NCBI GenBank assembly: GCA_030746775.1
Contig: JASLLZ010000002.1
Coordinates: forward strand, 1-64,000
Reading direction: 5' to 3'
Source of the DNA: Rhodospirillales bacterium
GTDB taxonomy: Bacteria > Pseudomonadota > Alphaproteobacteria > Rhodospirillales > JASLLZ01
DNA: 64,000 bases
In this document: positions 16,222 to 25,232 of the stretch, one piece after another
Position numbering within the stretch: the stretch's first letter is position 1
How the letters are laid out: each line of letters starts with the position of its first letter
Position numbers and translations under genes: made by a program
Notes under the pieces: model-generated
Told to the model about the DNA's origin: nothing
The model's input: the letters and a program-made list of their open reading frames with translations, nothing else
Databases searched by the model: none

Positions 16222-18123
16222 TCACCGAAAAGGACACCTTTGCGGCGTCACCGTCAAGATATCGAAGGTCGCCACGCCGGCCGCCAGATCGGGCAAGGTG
16301 CGCGACGCGAAGGCGCGCGCCGTCACTATTTTCACCGGCGCGGCGCATCCCGACTGGCGAAGGGACCCGCTCAAGCGCTCGAACGTCGGTTGGTCCTTGG
16401 CGTCGTTGCCGGACCGGCGAACGGCCAAATGGGTAATGCCCAAGCGCCTGGCCTGAGCATAAAATCGTTGCGGCGCGGCGGTGGCCGGCGACAGGTCGAG
16501 CAAGGCCTGGTTGACGGGATGGGCAAAGTAAGCCGGGACGTCGAGCAAATAGAGCAATTGCCGGTCGCCAAGCGCCACGCGGTCGGTGGCCGAGAGGTTG
16601 GCGTTGAGCCACTTCGCCAGCCCGTATCGGGTGACGTTTTGTTCGAAAAACGCGTCGCGGCTGTCGCCGGCCAGCCAGTGGCGCGCATAGGCCATGGTGA
16701 ATATCGCCTGTCCCGCCAGTTGCAGGGCGATGGTGAAGGCGAAAACGGCGATCATGGGCCGCCAAAAGGCGCTCCGGTCACGCATCGCCGCCGCCGCCGC
16801 CATGACGCATAACAAAAGCAACGGATAAAGGGGCAGCAAGTGGCGCACCCGTTGCGAAGAGCCGGTGAAGAACCACAAAGCGTAATGAAGGGCGACGAGA
16901 ACGGCGATCGGGGCCAGGGCGCTTGATCCGAGTCGATGCCGCCTGGTCCACACACCGGCCATGGCGAACGGCACCATCAGAAGGACGAACGGACCCAAAC
17001 CGGTGCGCCCCGATTCCATCACCGCGTCGCCCATCAAGGTGGCCCGGAAGGGATAAAGCAGAAGCCACAGCGGATTGCGCGAGACCACCGTTTCCCGGCC
17101 AAAAAAGACGTCTTGCAGAAAATCGGCATGGGATTGATCCCAGTATCCGGGGCCGGTGTATTCGATCCACCCGAATAGCAGGGGAAACACGGGATCGCCG
17201 GAATGGACCCAGTTCCAGCCGTACCATTGGCTTCCCGCCAACACCGCGCCGGCGGAGAATACCGCGCCACGCCGCAGCCAGCCGCGGCCGGCGAGGAGTG
17301 TCAATCCGGCCGCGACGACGAACACGCCGCCTAGATATTTCGATCCCATGTAGAAACCGGCCATCACGCCGGCCAGCAAGGCATATCGGACAGGTCCTCC
17401 CCTGAGTGCCGTGGCGACCCCAAGGGCGGCGACAAGCACGAACATGGCCATGCGTGTCTCGACCTGTCCGTTGCCGGCGCCGTAGAGAACGGTCGGTGTG
17501 GTGAGGAGGACGAGGGTCGCGGCCAATGACCAGGTCACACCAAGATAGCGCCGGCAAACGGTGTAAAACAGGGCCCCAGCCGCCCATCCGCTGACCATGG
17601 TCCATAGGGTCAAGGCGGTCTCGCCCCCCAGTCCGAGGGCCGGGATATAGGTCATTTGGACCAACAAGGGCACCGCGCCATCGACGGCGCGGGGGATGAA
17701 TTCCAGGCGCCCGGCGGCGAGGAATTGCTTGGGCAGGGCGAAATGATAGGCCAGGGAATCGGCGTCGGCGGGAGGCGCCAGGCCTTCCATGAGGTCGAAC
17801 GCCGCCACCGCGCACAGGACGGCCGCCAGCGACCAAAACACCGCGTCGCGGCCGACCTCGAGGGGTGCCACCAGGGGACGGCCAAGAAGCAACACGCCGA
17901 GCGCGCCGGCCACGAGAACGGTGAACAGAACCGGTTGGTTCAGGAGCCCCAGGGCGCCGATAAAGAAAACGATCCAGCCCAGCACGCCGAACCCGACGGC
18001 GAAGGACCAACACGCCCTTTCGCCGGGCTTGAGATCGGCCAGAATGCCCAGGCCCCTGAGCAAGGCTGCCCCGAGGCCGACACAACAGGCCCCTTCCAGC
18101 GCGACGACCAAGGCGGCGATCAT
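16222..18123 (-). CDS. Polytopic GT-C-like membrane protein
   Basis: A 633-residue protein with about 12 hydrophobic segments. The start at 18123 is chosen over an upstream in-frame codon because it overlaps the stop of a 41-codon gene by 4 bases (ATGA) and follows a GGGGGTG. The loop PPADADSLAYHFALP (near residue 115) has the acidic residues expected in the first periplasmic loop of GT39/ArnT-like enzymes that use polyprenyl-phosphate sugars. The soluble C-terminal part holds no recognised domain. The adjacent DPM1-like GT2 gene fits a donor-making partner. The acceptor is unknown. Confidence 0.75.
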   Translation of the reverse strand: MIAALVVALEGACCVGLGAALLRGLGILADLKPGERACWSFAVGFGVLGWIVFFIGALGLLNQPVLFTVLVAGALGVLLLGRPLVAPLEVGRDAVFWSLAAVLCAVAAFDLMEGLAPPADADSLAYHFALPKQFLAAGRLEFIPRAVDGAVPLLVQMTYIPALGLGGETALTLWTMVSGWAAGALFYTVCRRYLGVTWSLAATLVLLTTPTVLYGAGNGQVETRMAMFVLVAALGVATALRGGPVRYALLAGVMAGFYMGSKYLGGVFVVAAGLTLLAGRGWLRRGAVFSAGAVLAGSQWYGWNWVHSGDPVFPLLFGWIEYTGPGYWDQSHADFLQDVFFGRETVVSRNPLWLLLYPFRATLMGDAVMESGRTGLGPFVLLMVPFAMAGVWTRRHRLGSSALAPIAVLVALHYALWFFTGSSQRVRHLLPLYPLLLLCVMAAAAAMRDRSAFWRPMIAVFAFTIALQLAGQAIFTMAYARHWLAGDSRDAFFEQNVTRYGLAKWLNANLSATDRVALGDRQLLYLLDVPAYFAHPVNQALLDLSPATAAPQRFYAQARRLGITHLAVRRSGNDAKDQPTFERLSGSLRQSGCAAPVKIVTARAFASRTLPDLAAGVATFDILTVTPQRCPFR

Positions 18124-18245
18124 GACACCCCCAGAAGACGGGCGATGGGGCCGATCAGTCCCACAAACTGGTAGAGGTAGGCCGCCCCGGCGGTCAGGAC
18201 CCAAAGCCACAGAACCAAGGCGACGATCCTGGCGTCAGTCCACAT
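18120..18245 (-). CDS. 41-residue single-pass membrane peptide
   Basis: A small frame starting with ATG at 18245, which overlaps the GTGGACTGA end of the lipoprotein gene, and ending in TGA at 18120-18122, which overlaps the ATG of the GT-C-like gene. It encodes MWTDARIVALVLWLWVLTAG then AAYLYQFVGLIGP and a short basic tail: one long hydrophobic segment with a charged N-terminus. Being joined at both ends by stop/start overlaps is strong evidence of real, coupled translation. It may be an accessory subunit of the GT-C-like protein; no family is recognised. Confidence 0.65.
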   Translation of the reverse strand: MWTDARIVALVLWLWVLTAGAAYLYQFVGLIGPIARLLGVS

Positions 18246-18540
18246 TGACGAATTTCCGGCACCGGTCCGCCAGGTCGCCCATCACGCGCTGATAGGTTTC
18301 GACGGGCCGGCGCTTGTCCTCGGCGGTGAAGTTTGCCTGGTGGTGCCAATAGACTTGCCGGCACAGCTTTTTTTGCGATGACACGCAGCGGTCGAACAAG
18401 ACCTTGTTGGTAATGCCCTCGGCCGAGCAGCGCTGTTGGCGTGCCGCCCTCAGTTCAGCCTCGGTCTCGCCGCAGGCGCCAAGGGCGGCGCCGACCAGCG
18501 CGATCATGGCCATCGCCATGCTTTGATATTTACCGGCCAT
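18235..18540 (-). CDS. Small Cys-rich putative lipoprotein
   Basis: A 101-residue protein with a signal peptide ending in a lipobox (LVGAALGAC, Cys at residue 23). It is therefore probably exported and lipid-anchored. The mature part is hydrophilic and has four more Cys residues, which could form disulfides. It lies 3 bases after the stop of the upstream membrane protein gene and overlaps the start of the 41-codon gene, so it belongs to this operon. No domain is recognised. Confidence 0.75.
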   Translation of the reverse strand: MAGKYQSMAMAMIALVGAALGACGETEAELRAARQQRCSAEGITNKVLFDRCVSSQKKLCRQVYWHHQANFTAEDKRRPVETYQRVMGDLADRCRKFVNVD

Positions 18541-18543
18541 CGC

Positions 18544-19725
18544 TCAGTCCCCCGTCCGCGCCTTGGCGGCCGCCAACTCTATCCCCTTCGCCCAGGCCAG
18601 GGTCGTGAGGCAGCAAAGCGGCACCAATTGGCGACCCATTTCGTAATAAAGGCCGCTGAGGAAGAAACCGATCACCACCGTGCACATGAAGCCGATCCAA
18701 AGGGCGAGGGCGGACCAGAACTGGCGGCGAAGAGCGTCTCGGTTGCGGTTTTCGTCGGTGAAAGCGAAGGCCGCCAACAGGCCGAGAAGAATTCCCGTGG
18801 CCGAGGGATAGGCCAGGATTTCGACGAAGTTTTCGCGGATGTCATGAAATTCCTGGATGTTGACGCGCCCGAAGGTGTCGAAGGCATGGCCGAAATAGCC
18901 CACGAGTCCGCCGCCGCCCCCGGCGCCGACTTGCTGAGCTGCATCGGCGTTCAAGGCTATCGCCAAATAGAGCATCCCGAGCGTGACGAGCGAAACCCCG
19001 GCCAGGCCAAGTAGGCGCTTTGCCGCCGCCCGGGCCCTGGGGCCGGGCGGCGCCTCGCGGTTGATGGCGAAGCCGTAAACGACGACCGCCACCCCGGTCA
19101 CCATGCCCAGGTTCTCGAATATGAGCTGGCCGGCGACGAGCGCCGCCGCGGCGGCGAAAAACGAGCGCATATAGCCGCCGCTGATGAGGACGAACAACAC
19201 GAACAGAAACCCGATGGTCGAAAAATCAGACGCCCCCATGCCCTGTTCGACGAACAGGGGACCGCTGCGCGCCCAGCCAAAGATGCTCATGAACACCGCC
19301 ACCATCAGCAAAAGCCGAAGAATGGCGCCCCGGTAGGCAAAGAAGGCCGCGACCAGGACGGGAACGAATCCCAACATCCGGGTCACGACGACGCTGACGA
19401 TGACGAGATAGCTTTCCTTGACCGGGATAGACAGGGCTTCGGGCCGGTGGCGGTCGGGAAGCATGTCGAGGACCCGCGACGCCTGGACCAGGGTCTGTTC
19501 CAGGGCCAAGCCGACCCAGGCGTCGGCGACCCTAAGGCAAATCGGCAAGTGGCCGCACAGCCCGGCCCGTAGGCTGTACTGCGACGTCGTCACCGTCTTT
19601 CCCTGGCTGACCAACTCCACCACTTCGGTGTCGCGCAGGGCGAGGGCCAGGAGAACCAGGCAGACGAAAACAGAACCGAGGACGGAAACCTCGACAATGG
19701 AACGGGCATGGCCCTTGGTGTGCAT
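18544..19725 (-). CDS. Polytopic membrane protein of unknown function
   Basis: A 393-residue protein with about 9-10 hydrophobic segments. The start MHTKGHARSIVEVSVLGS at 19725 is chosen because the upstream part of the frame is low-complexity leader. The first segment (residues about 10-30) is followed by a roughly 85-residue exported loop containing two Cys and the sequence SLRAGLCGHLPICLRV. The overall form resembles polysaccharide polymerase-like proteins, but no motif confirms this. It is the first gene of the minus-strand unit that continues with the lipoprotein, the small peptide and the GT-C-like protein. Confidence 0.65.
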   Translation of the reverse strand: MHTKGHARSIVEVSVLGSVFVCLVLLALALRDTEVVELVSQGKTVTTSQYSLRAGLCGHLPICLRVADAWVGLALEQTLVQASRVLDMLPDRHRPEALSIPVKESYLVIVSVVVTRMLGFVPVLVAAFFAYRGAILRLLLMVAVFMSIFGWARSGPLFVEQGMGASDFSTIGFLFVLFVLISGGYMRSFFAAAAALVAGQLIFENLGMVTGVAVVVYGFAINREAPPGPRARAAAKRLLGLAGVSLVTLGMLYLAIALNADAAQQVGAGGGGGLVGYFGHAFDTFGRVNIQEFHDIRENFVEILAYPSATGILLGLLAAFAFTDENRNRDALRRQFWSALALWIGFMCTVVIGFFLSGLYYEMGRQLVPLCCLTTLAWAKGIELAAAKARTGD

Positions 19726-20036
19726 GGAAACGGACCCTTGATTGGCGAGACTGTGATTGACGCGCGTACTCCGAACGAAGCCAAAACTCAGCCTGGCTCG
19801 AAGCCGATTCCCCTTTCGGAATGAAGCGGTTGTAACATACGCATCAAGACGATCATAGAATGTCGGGTCCGCCGTCCGGGCAGATCCGAACGCCGCCGGC
19901 GCCGACATTTGGGCATTGGACTTCGGGACCGAAAATGTTAAAGCAACGCCGAGCCTGTGGCGGCGCGTCCTGACTTCTTCCCGGCCATCCTCTCGGCCGG
20001 CGCCCGGCGACCCCACGAGAATCGAGGATCGAGAGC
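19726..20036. other. Intergenic region between divergent operons
   Basis: These 311 bases separate the minus-strand membrane-protein unit from the plus-strand epimerase unit and must hold both promoters. I see no well-spaced sigma-70 pair or clear operator. Sequence around TTGTAACATACG and TAGAATG (about 19830-19862) is the most A/T-rich part, but the spacing is too wide to call a promoter. Confidence 0.4.
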
Positions 20037-21038
20037 GTGAAGATTTTCGTTACCGGCGTCGCCGGATTCCTGGGAAGCCACTTGGCCGACGTGTTTCTTG
20101 CCGACGGCCATCAGGTGGTCGGCGTCGACAACATGATCGGCGGACATTTGGACAATGTCCCGGACAAGGTCGATTTTCACCAGGTCGATTGCTGTCAGTA
20201 CGACACCATGTCGCGTCTGACCGAGGGCTGCGACGTGGTCTATCACTGCGCCGCCACGGCCTACGAGGGGCTTTCGATGTTCTCGCCCCACCTGGTGACG
20301 CGCAACATCGTCGATGCCTCGGTCGCGGTCGTCACGGCCGCCATCCACAACCGGGTCGGGCGGATCGTCTATTGCTCTTCGATGGCGCGCTACGGAAACA
20401 ACAAGGTGCCGTTCCTCGAGACCTATGCCACCAAGCCCGAGGACCCCTATGGGATCGGCAAGGTGGCGGTAGAGGACATCCTCAAGAACCTGTGTTCGGT
20501 GCACGGCGTCGATTGGGTCATCGCGGTGCCCCACAACATCATCGGGCCGCGACAGAAATACGACGATCCCTACCGCAACGTCGCCGCCATCATGATCAAC
20601 CTGATGCTCCAGGGCCGCCAGCCCATCATTTACGGCGACGGGCGCCAGAAACGCTGTTTTTCGTTCATCGACGACTGCGTTTACTGTCTCAAGGAGATGG
20701 CCTTCCGCCCCTCGGTGGTCGGCCAGGTCATCAACATCGGCCCCGACGAAGAGTTCACCGAAATCATCGAATTGTCCGAAATCATCGCCAATCTGGTCGG
20801 TTTCAATCTAAACCCCATCCACATGGCGGACCGGCCGCAAGAGGTGAAGATGGCGACGTGCTCGGCCGACAAGGCGCGCCGTCTTCTGGGCTATGAAACG
20901 ACGGTGCCCCTGCGCGATGGCCTGCAACAGATGATCGATTACATCAAAAAGCGCGGGCCGACGCCGTTCAAATATCATCTGGACCTTGAGATCATTAACG
21001 ACAAGACTCCCAAGACCTGGTCCGAACGGCTGCTCTGA
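20037..21038 (+). CDS. NAD-dependent epimerase/dehydratase
   Basis: A 333-residue extended SDR enzyme starting with GTG at 20037. The NAD loop is VTGVAGFLGSH (residues 5-15) and the active site contains CSSMARYG (about 115-122) and DPYGIGK (Y-x3-K, about 138-144). It is of the UDP-sugar 4-epimerase / GDP-sugar dehydratase kind; the exact substrate is not readable. It heads a plus-strand run of at least nine genes that ends at 29969. The late motif KRCFSFIDDCVYCL is typical of the substrate domain of these epimerases. Confidence 0.88.
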   Translation: MKIFVTGVAGFLGSHLADVFLADGHQVVGVDNMIGGHLDNVPDKVDFHQVDCCQYDTMSRLTEGCDVVYHCAATAYEGLSMFSPHLVTRNIVDASVAVVTAAIHNRVGRIVYCSSMARYGNNKVPFLETYATKPEDPYGIGKVAVEDILKNLCSVHGVDWVIAVPHNIIGPRQKYDDPYRNVAAIMINLMLQGRQPIIYGDGRQKRCFSFIDDCVYCLKEMAFRPSVVGQVINIGPDEEFTEIIELSEIIANLVGFNLNPIHMADRPQEVKMATCSADKARRLLGYETTVPLRDGLQQMIDYIKKRGPTPFKYHLDLEIINDKTPKTWSERLL

Positions 21039-21079
21039 GCGGCGCGGCCAAGGCACGAGACGCATGGAGACGAAGGAAG

Positions 21080-21847
21080 ATGTGGAACCGCCAAAGCGTC
21101 GGTGTCGTCTTCCCGGCCTATAACGAGGCCCAGAACATCGCCAGCGCCGTCGCCGAGTTTCGCGCCCTGGCCGGGGCCGACGGCTTGCCCCTCGTCGATG
21201 GCGTGGTCGTGGTCGACAACAATTCGACCGACGGCACCGGCGATCTGGCGCGCGATGCCGGCGCCGAGGTCGTCGTTGAAACCAAGCAAGGGTATGGAAA
21301 CGCCCTTCAGAGGGGTCTCTCGGAGATCGATACCGACATCATCGTGTTGTGCGAACCGGACGGAACGTTTGCTTCCAGGGACATCGTCAAGCTGTTGGCC
21401 TATTCGGAGGATTTCGAGATGGTCTGCGGCACGCGGACCAATCCCGGCATGATCTGGGACGAGGCCAACATGAAATGGTTCTTGCGACTGGGAAACTACT
21501 TCGTCGCCAAGGGGCTTGAAATCCTTTACAAGACCCGCTCGCTATCGGACTGCGGCTGCACCTTCCGTCTTGTTCGCAAAGACGCGGCCCGGCGCATGCA
21601 GGGCGACTTGTTTGTCGGGGCGTCCCATTTTCTGCCCAACATGATCATTGCCGCCAAAATGAACGGGGTCGATTTCATCGAAGTCCCGGTTTCCTACAAG
21701 GGCCGAACGGGGGAATCGAAAATCACCGGGTCCTGGCTTGGAATGTGGAAGACGGGGATTGCCATGATCTGGCTTATCTTGGCCTATTGGCCGAGATTTC
21801 TGTTCAGGGTCGCGGCGGCGCAACCGAAAGCGGCCGCCGAACGTTGA
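21080..21847 (+). CDS. GT2-family glycosyltransferase
   Basis: A 255-residue GT-A glycosyltransferase. It shows FPAYNEAQNI (residues about 11-20), VVVDNNSTDGT (about 43-53) and CEPDGTF as the metal-binding region (about 91-97). The C-terminal SLSDCGCTFRLVRKDA segment and the closing hydrophobic stretch suggest membrane association, as in polyprenyl-phosphate mannose-type transferases. It follows the epimerase by 41 bases on the same strand. Confidence 0.88.
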   Translation: MWNRQSVGVVFPAYNEAQNIASAVAEFRALAGADGLPLVDGVVVVDNNSTDGTGDLARDAGAEVVVETKQGYGNALQRGLSEIDTDIIVLCEPDGTFASRDIVKLLAYSEDFEMVCGTRTNPGMIWDEANMKWFLRLGNYFVAKGLEILYKTRSLSDCGCTFRLVRKDAARRMQGDLFVGASHFLPNMIIAAKMNGVDFIEVPVSYKGRTGESKITGSWLGMWKTGIAMIWLILAYWPRFLFRVAAAQPKAAAER

Positions 21848-21874
21848 GGTTGAATTCCACTTGAAGCGACTGGA

Positions 21875-22540
21875 TTGGGTATCGAAAACCATCTGACAGC
21901 CGTCAACCGCCATTCCCTCGGCGACCAGTCCGATCGAACCATGGGCCCGGTGTGGCGTGTTCTTGTGGATGCCTTCTTCCACAAGTGGATCGGTCCGGAC
22001 GACGCGGTCCTCGATGTCGGCGCGGGGCGCTGCAATTTCATCAATCGGGTCACGGCGCGGCGCAAGGTGGCGCTGGACGCCGATCCCGATGCCGCGACCT
22101 ACGCCGCCGCCGACGTTACCTTCGTTCAGGCCTCGGGCCTCGAGGGTCTCGACCTGGGCGGAGCCTTCGACATCGCGTTTGTCAGCAATTTTCTGGAGCA
22201 TCTGGAAAACCCCGACGCCGTCCTTAAATTCCTCGCCGATCTCAGGCCGCATCTGAAACCGGACGGCCGGGTTCTGATCCTGCAGCCCAATTTCGCGCTC
22301 CTGGGGGCCAAGTATTTCGACGTCATCGACCACAAGACGATCCTCACCGACGATTCCCTGGTTCAGGCCCTGGAGGTCACGGGCTACGAAATAGAGTTCT
22401 TGAAAAAGCGCTTTCTGCCCTATTCGTCACGATCGCGGTTGCCCAAGGCGGCGTGGATGGTGCGCCTCTACCTCGCCGTGCCGCCGGCCCAGTTCTTTTT
22501 GGGAAAGCAGACCTTCGTCGTCGCCAGGCCCAGGTCGTGA
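21875..22540 (+). CDS. Class I SAM-dependent methyltransferase
   Basis: A 221-residue Rossmann methyltransferase with a probable TTG start. Motif I is VLDVGAGRCNF (residues about 45-55). The acidic residue binding the SAM ribose is in VALDADPD, and the post-motif SNFLEHLENPD carries the usual E-H pair. The substrate is unknown; a sugar or a lipid-linked glycan is likely from context. It sits between a GT2 and a phosphoesterase gene with short gaps. Confidence 0.85.
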   Translation: MGIENHLTAVNRHSLGDQSDRTMGPVWRVLVDAFFHKWIGPDDAVLDVGAGRCNFINRVTARRKVALDADPDAATYAAADVTFVQASGLEGLDLGGAFDIAFVSNFLEHLENPDAVLKFLADLRPHLKPDGRVLILQPNFALLGAKYFDVIDHKTILTDDSLVQALEVTGYEIEFLKKRFLPYSSRSRLPKAAWMVRLYLAVPPAQFFLGKQTFVVARPRS

Positions 22541-22547
22541 GCGGTTA

Positions 22548-23564
22548 ATGGATTATCGGCCCCGTCTCGCCCTTGAGGCGATCGGCCTTGATAGCGCTGT
22601 GAGCTCGCGCCGCCATGCATGGCGGCGGCGGCGCTGGGAGATGGAGGAAAGCGGCCGCCTGCAATCGGTCGTCGGCCCGCGATCCAGATTGACGATTTTT
22701 CTGAAAAGGCACCTTTTTCGCCTGTTCCACCTGGGCTCCCCGCCGATCCGCTTGCAGCGGCTTCACGACGCCTGGTCGGCGCGGGCCAAAGAGATCGATT
22801 TCGTTCACCACCGGATCTTCGATCCCGGGCTTCCCAAGGCGTTCGACGGATATCGGATCATCCACCTCAGCGATCCCCACTTCGACGCCCTACCCGGTAT
22901 CGAGGAACGGATTTCCGAACGGCTGGCCGGCACGCCCGCGGACGCCTTCGTGGTGACCGGAGATTTCGCCGACCGTCACGGCGCCCCGCCCGGCGACGTG
23001 ATCGAACCCCTCAGCCGCGTGCTCTCCTCGATTCGGCCGACCGACGGCGTCTTCGCCACCCTCGGCAACCATGACAGTTGGGGTCACGCCGAGGTCTTGC
23101 AATCCCTCGGCATGACCGTCTTGGTCAATGAATCGTTCGTCATCCGGCGCGGCGCCGACTCGTTGGTCTTCACCGGAACCGACGATCCTTCGTATTTCTT
23201 CACCGAGGCCGCGCCGGCGGCGCTTCGCGCCGCGCCCGACGGTTTCAAGGTCGCCCTTGTCCACTCGGCCGACATGGCGGACGTCGCGGCCGAAAGCGGA
23301 TTCTCGCTCTACCTTGCGGGGCATACCCACGGCGGGCAAATTTGTCTTCCCAGTGGCCGGCCCCTATATATCGACTTGAAAAGATTTGTAGAATATGGCC
23401 AAGGAATTTGGTTTCATGACGACATGGTGGGGCTGACCAACGTCGGCGCGGGCGCGTCACTGCTGCCCTATCGGTTTTTCAGCACCGGTGAGGTGGTGTT
23501 GCTCACTCTTAGGCGGGGACCACGAGGCACGGATCGGGTCCCGACGCCGGGCCGCGATCAATGA
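22548..23564 (+). CDS. Calcineurin-like metallophosphoesterase (YkuE/LpxG-like)
   Basis: A 338-residue metallophosphoesterase. All metal motifs are present: HLSDPHFD (residues about 105-112), VTGDFADRHG (about 136-145), LGNHDSWGH (about 167-175) and AGHTHGGQICLP (about 258-269). Relatives hydrolyse UDP-diacylglucosamine or act on membrane phospholipids. A basic, hydrophobic N-terminal stretch (about 40-60) suggests membrane contact but is not a clear signal peptide. It may recycle a lipid pyrophosphate or remove a phosphate headgroup in this glycan pathway. Confidence 0.85.
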   Translation: MDYRPRLALEAIGLDSAVSSRRHAWRRRRWEMEESGRLQSVVGPRSRLTIFLKRHLFRLFHLGSPPIRLQRLHDAWSARAKEIDFVHHRIFDPGLPKAFDGYRIIHLSDPHFDALPGIEERISERLAGTPADAFVVTGDFADRHGAPPGDVIEPLSRVLSSIRPTDGVFATLGNHDSWGHAEVLQSLGMTVLVNESFVIRRGADSLVFTGTDDPSYFFTEAAPAALRAAPDGFKVALVHSADMADVAAESGFSLYLAGHTHGGQICLPSGRPLYIDLKRFVEYGQGIWFHDDMVGLTNVGAGASLLPYRFFSTGEVVLLTLRRGPRGTDRVPTPGRDQ

Positions 23565-23585
23565 AAGCGTGAAATAAGGGATGGC

Positions 23586-25232
23586 ATGAACCACATAACG
23601 CCGATGGCGGATCAGACGCGGAAAAAGTCAGTGCGCTTGGTTCGAGATACGGACGATCGTCGTCTCTCGGATATATACGAGATGTTTGCGGCTCCGGAGG
23701 GAGCGACGGGAAAAGTAACGCTTGTTCGGCCTTTTTCGGTGCTCTCCAAATCGACCTACAGCGCCGCCATCCTTCCCCCCCTCGGACTGGCTTACCTGGC
23801 TTCCGTTCTGCGCGGCGCGGGCTACGACGTCGGCATCGTCGACGCCCAGGGCGCCGACATCTTCAATATCCGCCATTCGGATTGCGGGCGCTACTATCTT
23901 CAGGGACTTGGCATCGACGAACTGGTCGAGAAGATCGACCCGGCGACGACGATCGTCGGGGTCTCGCTGATGTTCTCCCAGGAATGGTTGCCGCAAAGGG
24001 ATTTCATTCAAGCGGTCCGGGCGCGCTATCCGGACATGGTCATCGTCGTCGGCGGCGAGCATCCGACGGCTTTTCCCGAATACGTGCTGCGCGATTGCCC
24101 CGAGATCGACTACGCCATTTCCGGGGAAGCCGAGATTACTTTCCTTGAACTCGTCCATCGGATATTCCACGCCAAGGAGACGTTGGATTCCCCGGGCGTC
24201 GCCTGTATCGATGAAAAGGGTTCCCTGGTCAGTAACGGCTTCAGCGACCGCATCACCCATATCGACGACCTGCCCCGGCCGGCCTGGGACCTGTGCGAGG
24301 TCGAGAACTATTTCCAGCCCAACTGGGCCATGGGCATCGGCATGGGGCGCCACATGCCGGTCCTGGCGACCCGCGGGTGTCCCTACCAATGCACGTTTTG
24401 CTCCAACCCGCTGATGTGGACGACGCGCTACAAGATGCGCGACCCCAAGGACGTGGTGGACGAGATCGCCTACCTGGTCCGCCAATACAAGGTCGACAGC
24501 ATCGATTTTTTCGACCTGACGGCGATCGTGAAAAAGGAATGGACCCTGGCGTTCTGCGCCGAGCTGAAACGCCGCAACGTGTCGGTCACCTGGCAACTGC
24601 CGTCGGGCACGCGGTCCGAGGCGCTGGATTTCGAGACCCTGACCGCCATCTACGAGACCGGCTGCCGGCTCATCACCTATGCGCCCGAAAGCGGATCGGA
24701 AAGGACCCTCAAGGCGATCAAGAAAATGCTCAAGCTGGAGCGCATCATCGATAGCATTCGGACAGCCAAGCGGATCGGTCACACGGCCAAGGTCAATCTT
24801 GTCATCGGCTTTCCCGATGAACGCCATGGCGATATTCTCAAGACGCTGTGGCTCAGCTTCAAGTTGGCGCTGTATGGCGCCGATGACTGCAACATCTCGA
24901 TCTTCTCGCCCTATCCCGGTTCGGAACTCTATGAGCGGTTGCGAGGGGAAGGCAAGATTCCCGAGCCCGACGACGATTACATCATTTCGTTGCTGGTGTA
25001 TTTCGACCTGACGAAAACGGCGTCCTATTGCGAAGGGGTGAGCGGCCGATCCCTGGCGTTCTATCGTCTGGTCGTCTATCTGGTCTTTTACTCGACCGCC
25101 TATCTCGTCTATCCGAAGCGCCTCCTTCGCGTCGTCAAGAGTATCATGAGCGCCACATTCAAGCCCGCCAACGTCATCGAGCAGCGCCTTTACGATATCT
25201 ATGCCCGAAGGACCCGCAGCCGAAGTGCGTGA
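23586..25232 (+). CDS. B12-binding radical SAM protein
   Basis: A 548-residue protein with an N-terminal cobalamin-binding Rossmann domain (residues about 45-190, including the PPLGLAYLASVLRGAGYDVG start and VVGGEHPTAFPE) and a central radical SAM barrel. The cluster-binding motif RGCPYQCTFC (C-x3-C-x2-C) is near residues 262-271. The N-terminal domain lacks the classic D-x-H-x2-G motif, so the cobalamin would bind base-off, as in many C- or P-methylases. In this operon it may methylate an unactivated carbon of a sugar or lipid; the substrate is not known. Confidence 0.88.
   Translation: MNHITPMADQTRKKSVRLVRDTDDRRLSDIYEMFAAPEGATGKVTLVRPFSVLSKSTYSAAILPPLGLAYLASVLRGAGYDVGIVDAQGADIFNIRHSDCGRYYLQGLGIDELVEKIDPATTIVGVSLMFSQEWLPQRDFIQAVRARYPDMVIVVGGEHPTAFPEYVLRDCPEIDYAISGEAEITFLELVHRIFHAKETLDSPGVACIDEKGSLVSNGFSDRITHIDDLPRPAWDLCEVENYFQPNWAMGIGMGRHMPVLATRGCPYQCTFCSNPLMWTTRYKMRDPKDVVDEIAYLVRQYKVDSIDFFDLTAIVKKEWTLAFCAELKRRNVSVTWQLPSGTRSEALDFETLTAIYETGCRLITYAPESGSERTLKAIKKMLKLERIIDSIRTAKRIGHTAKVNLVIGFPDERHGDILKTLWLSFKLALYGADDCNISIFSPYPGSELYERLRGEGKIPEPDDDYIISLLVYFDLTKTASYCEGVSGRSLAFYRLVVYLVFYSTAYLVYPKRLLRVVKSIMSATFKPANVIEQRLYDIYARRTRSRSA

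Noticed and set aside
13471..16812. An open frame of more than 1100 codons on the plus strand
   Set aside because: It lies antisense to the heparinase, asparagine synthase, GT2 and GT-C-like genes, which have clear family motifs. Its composition (Gly, Arg, Ala, Val and Gln without domains) is what high-GC antisense frames give.
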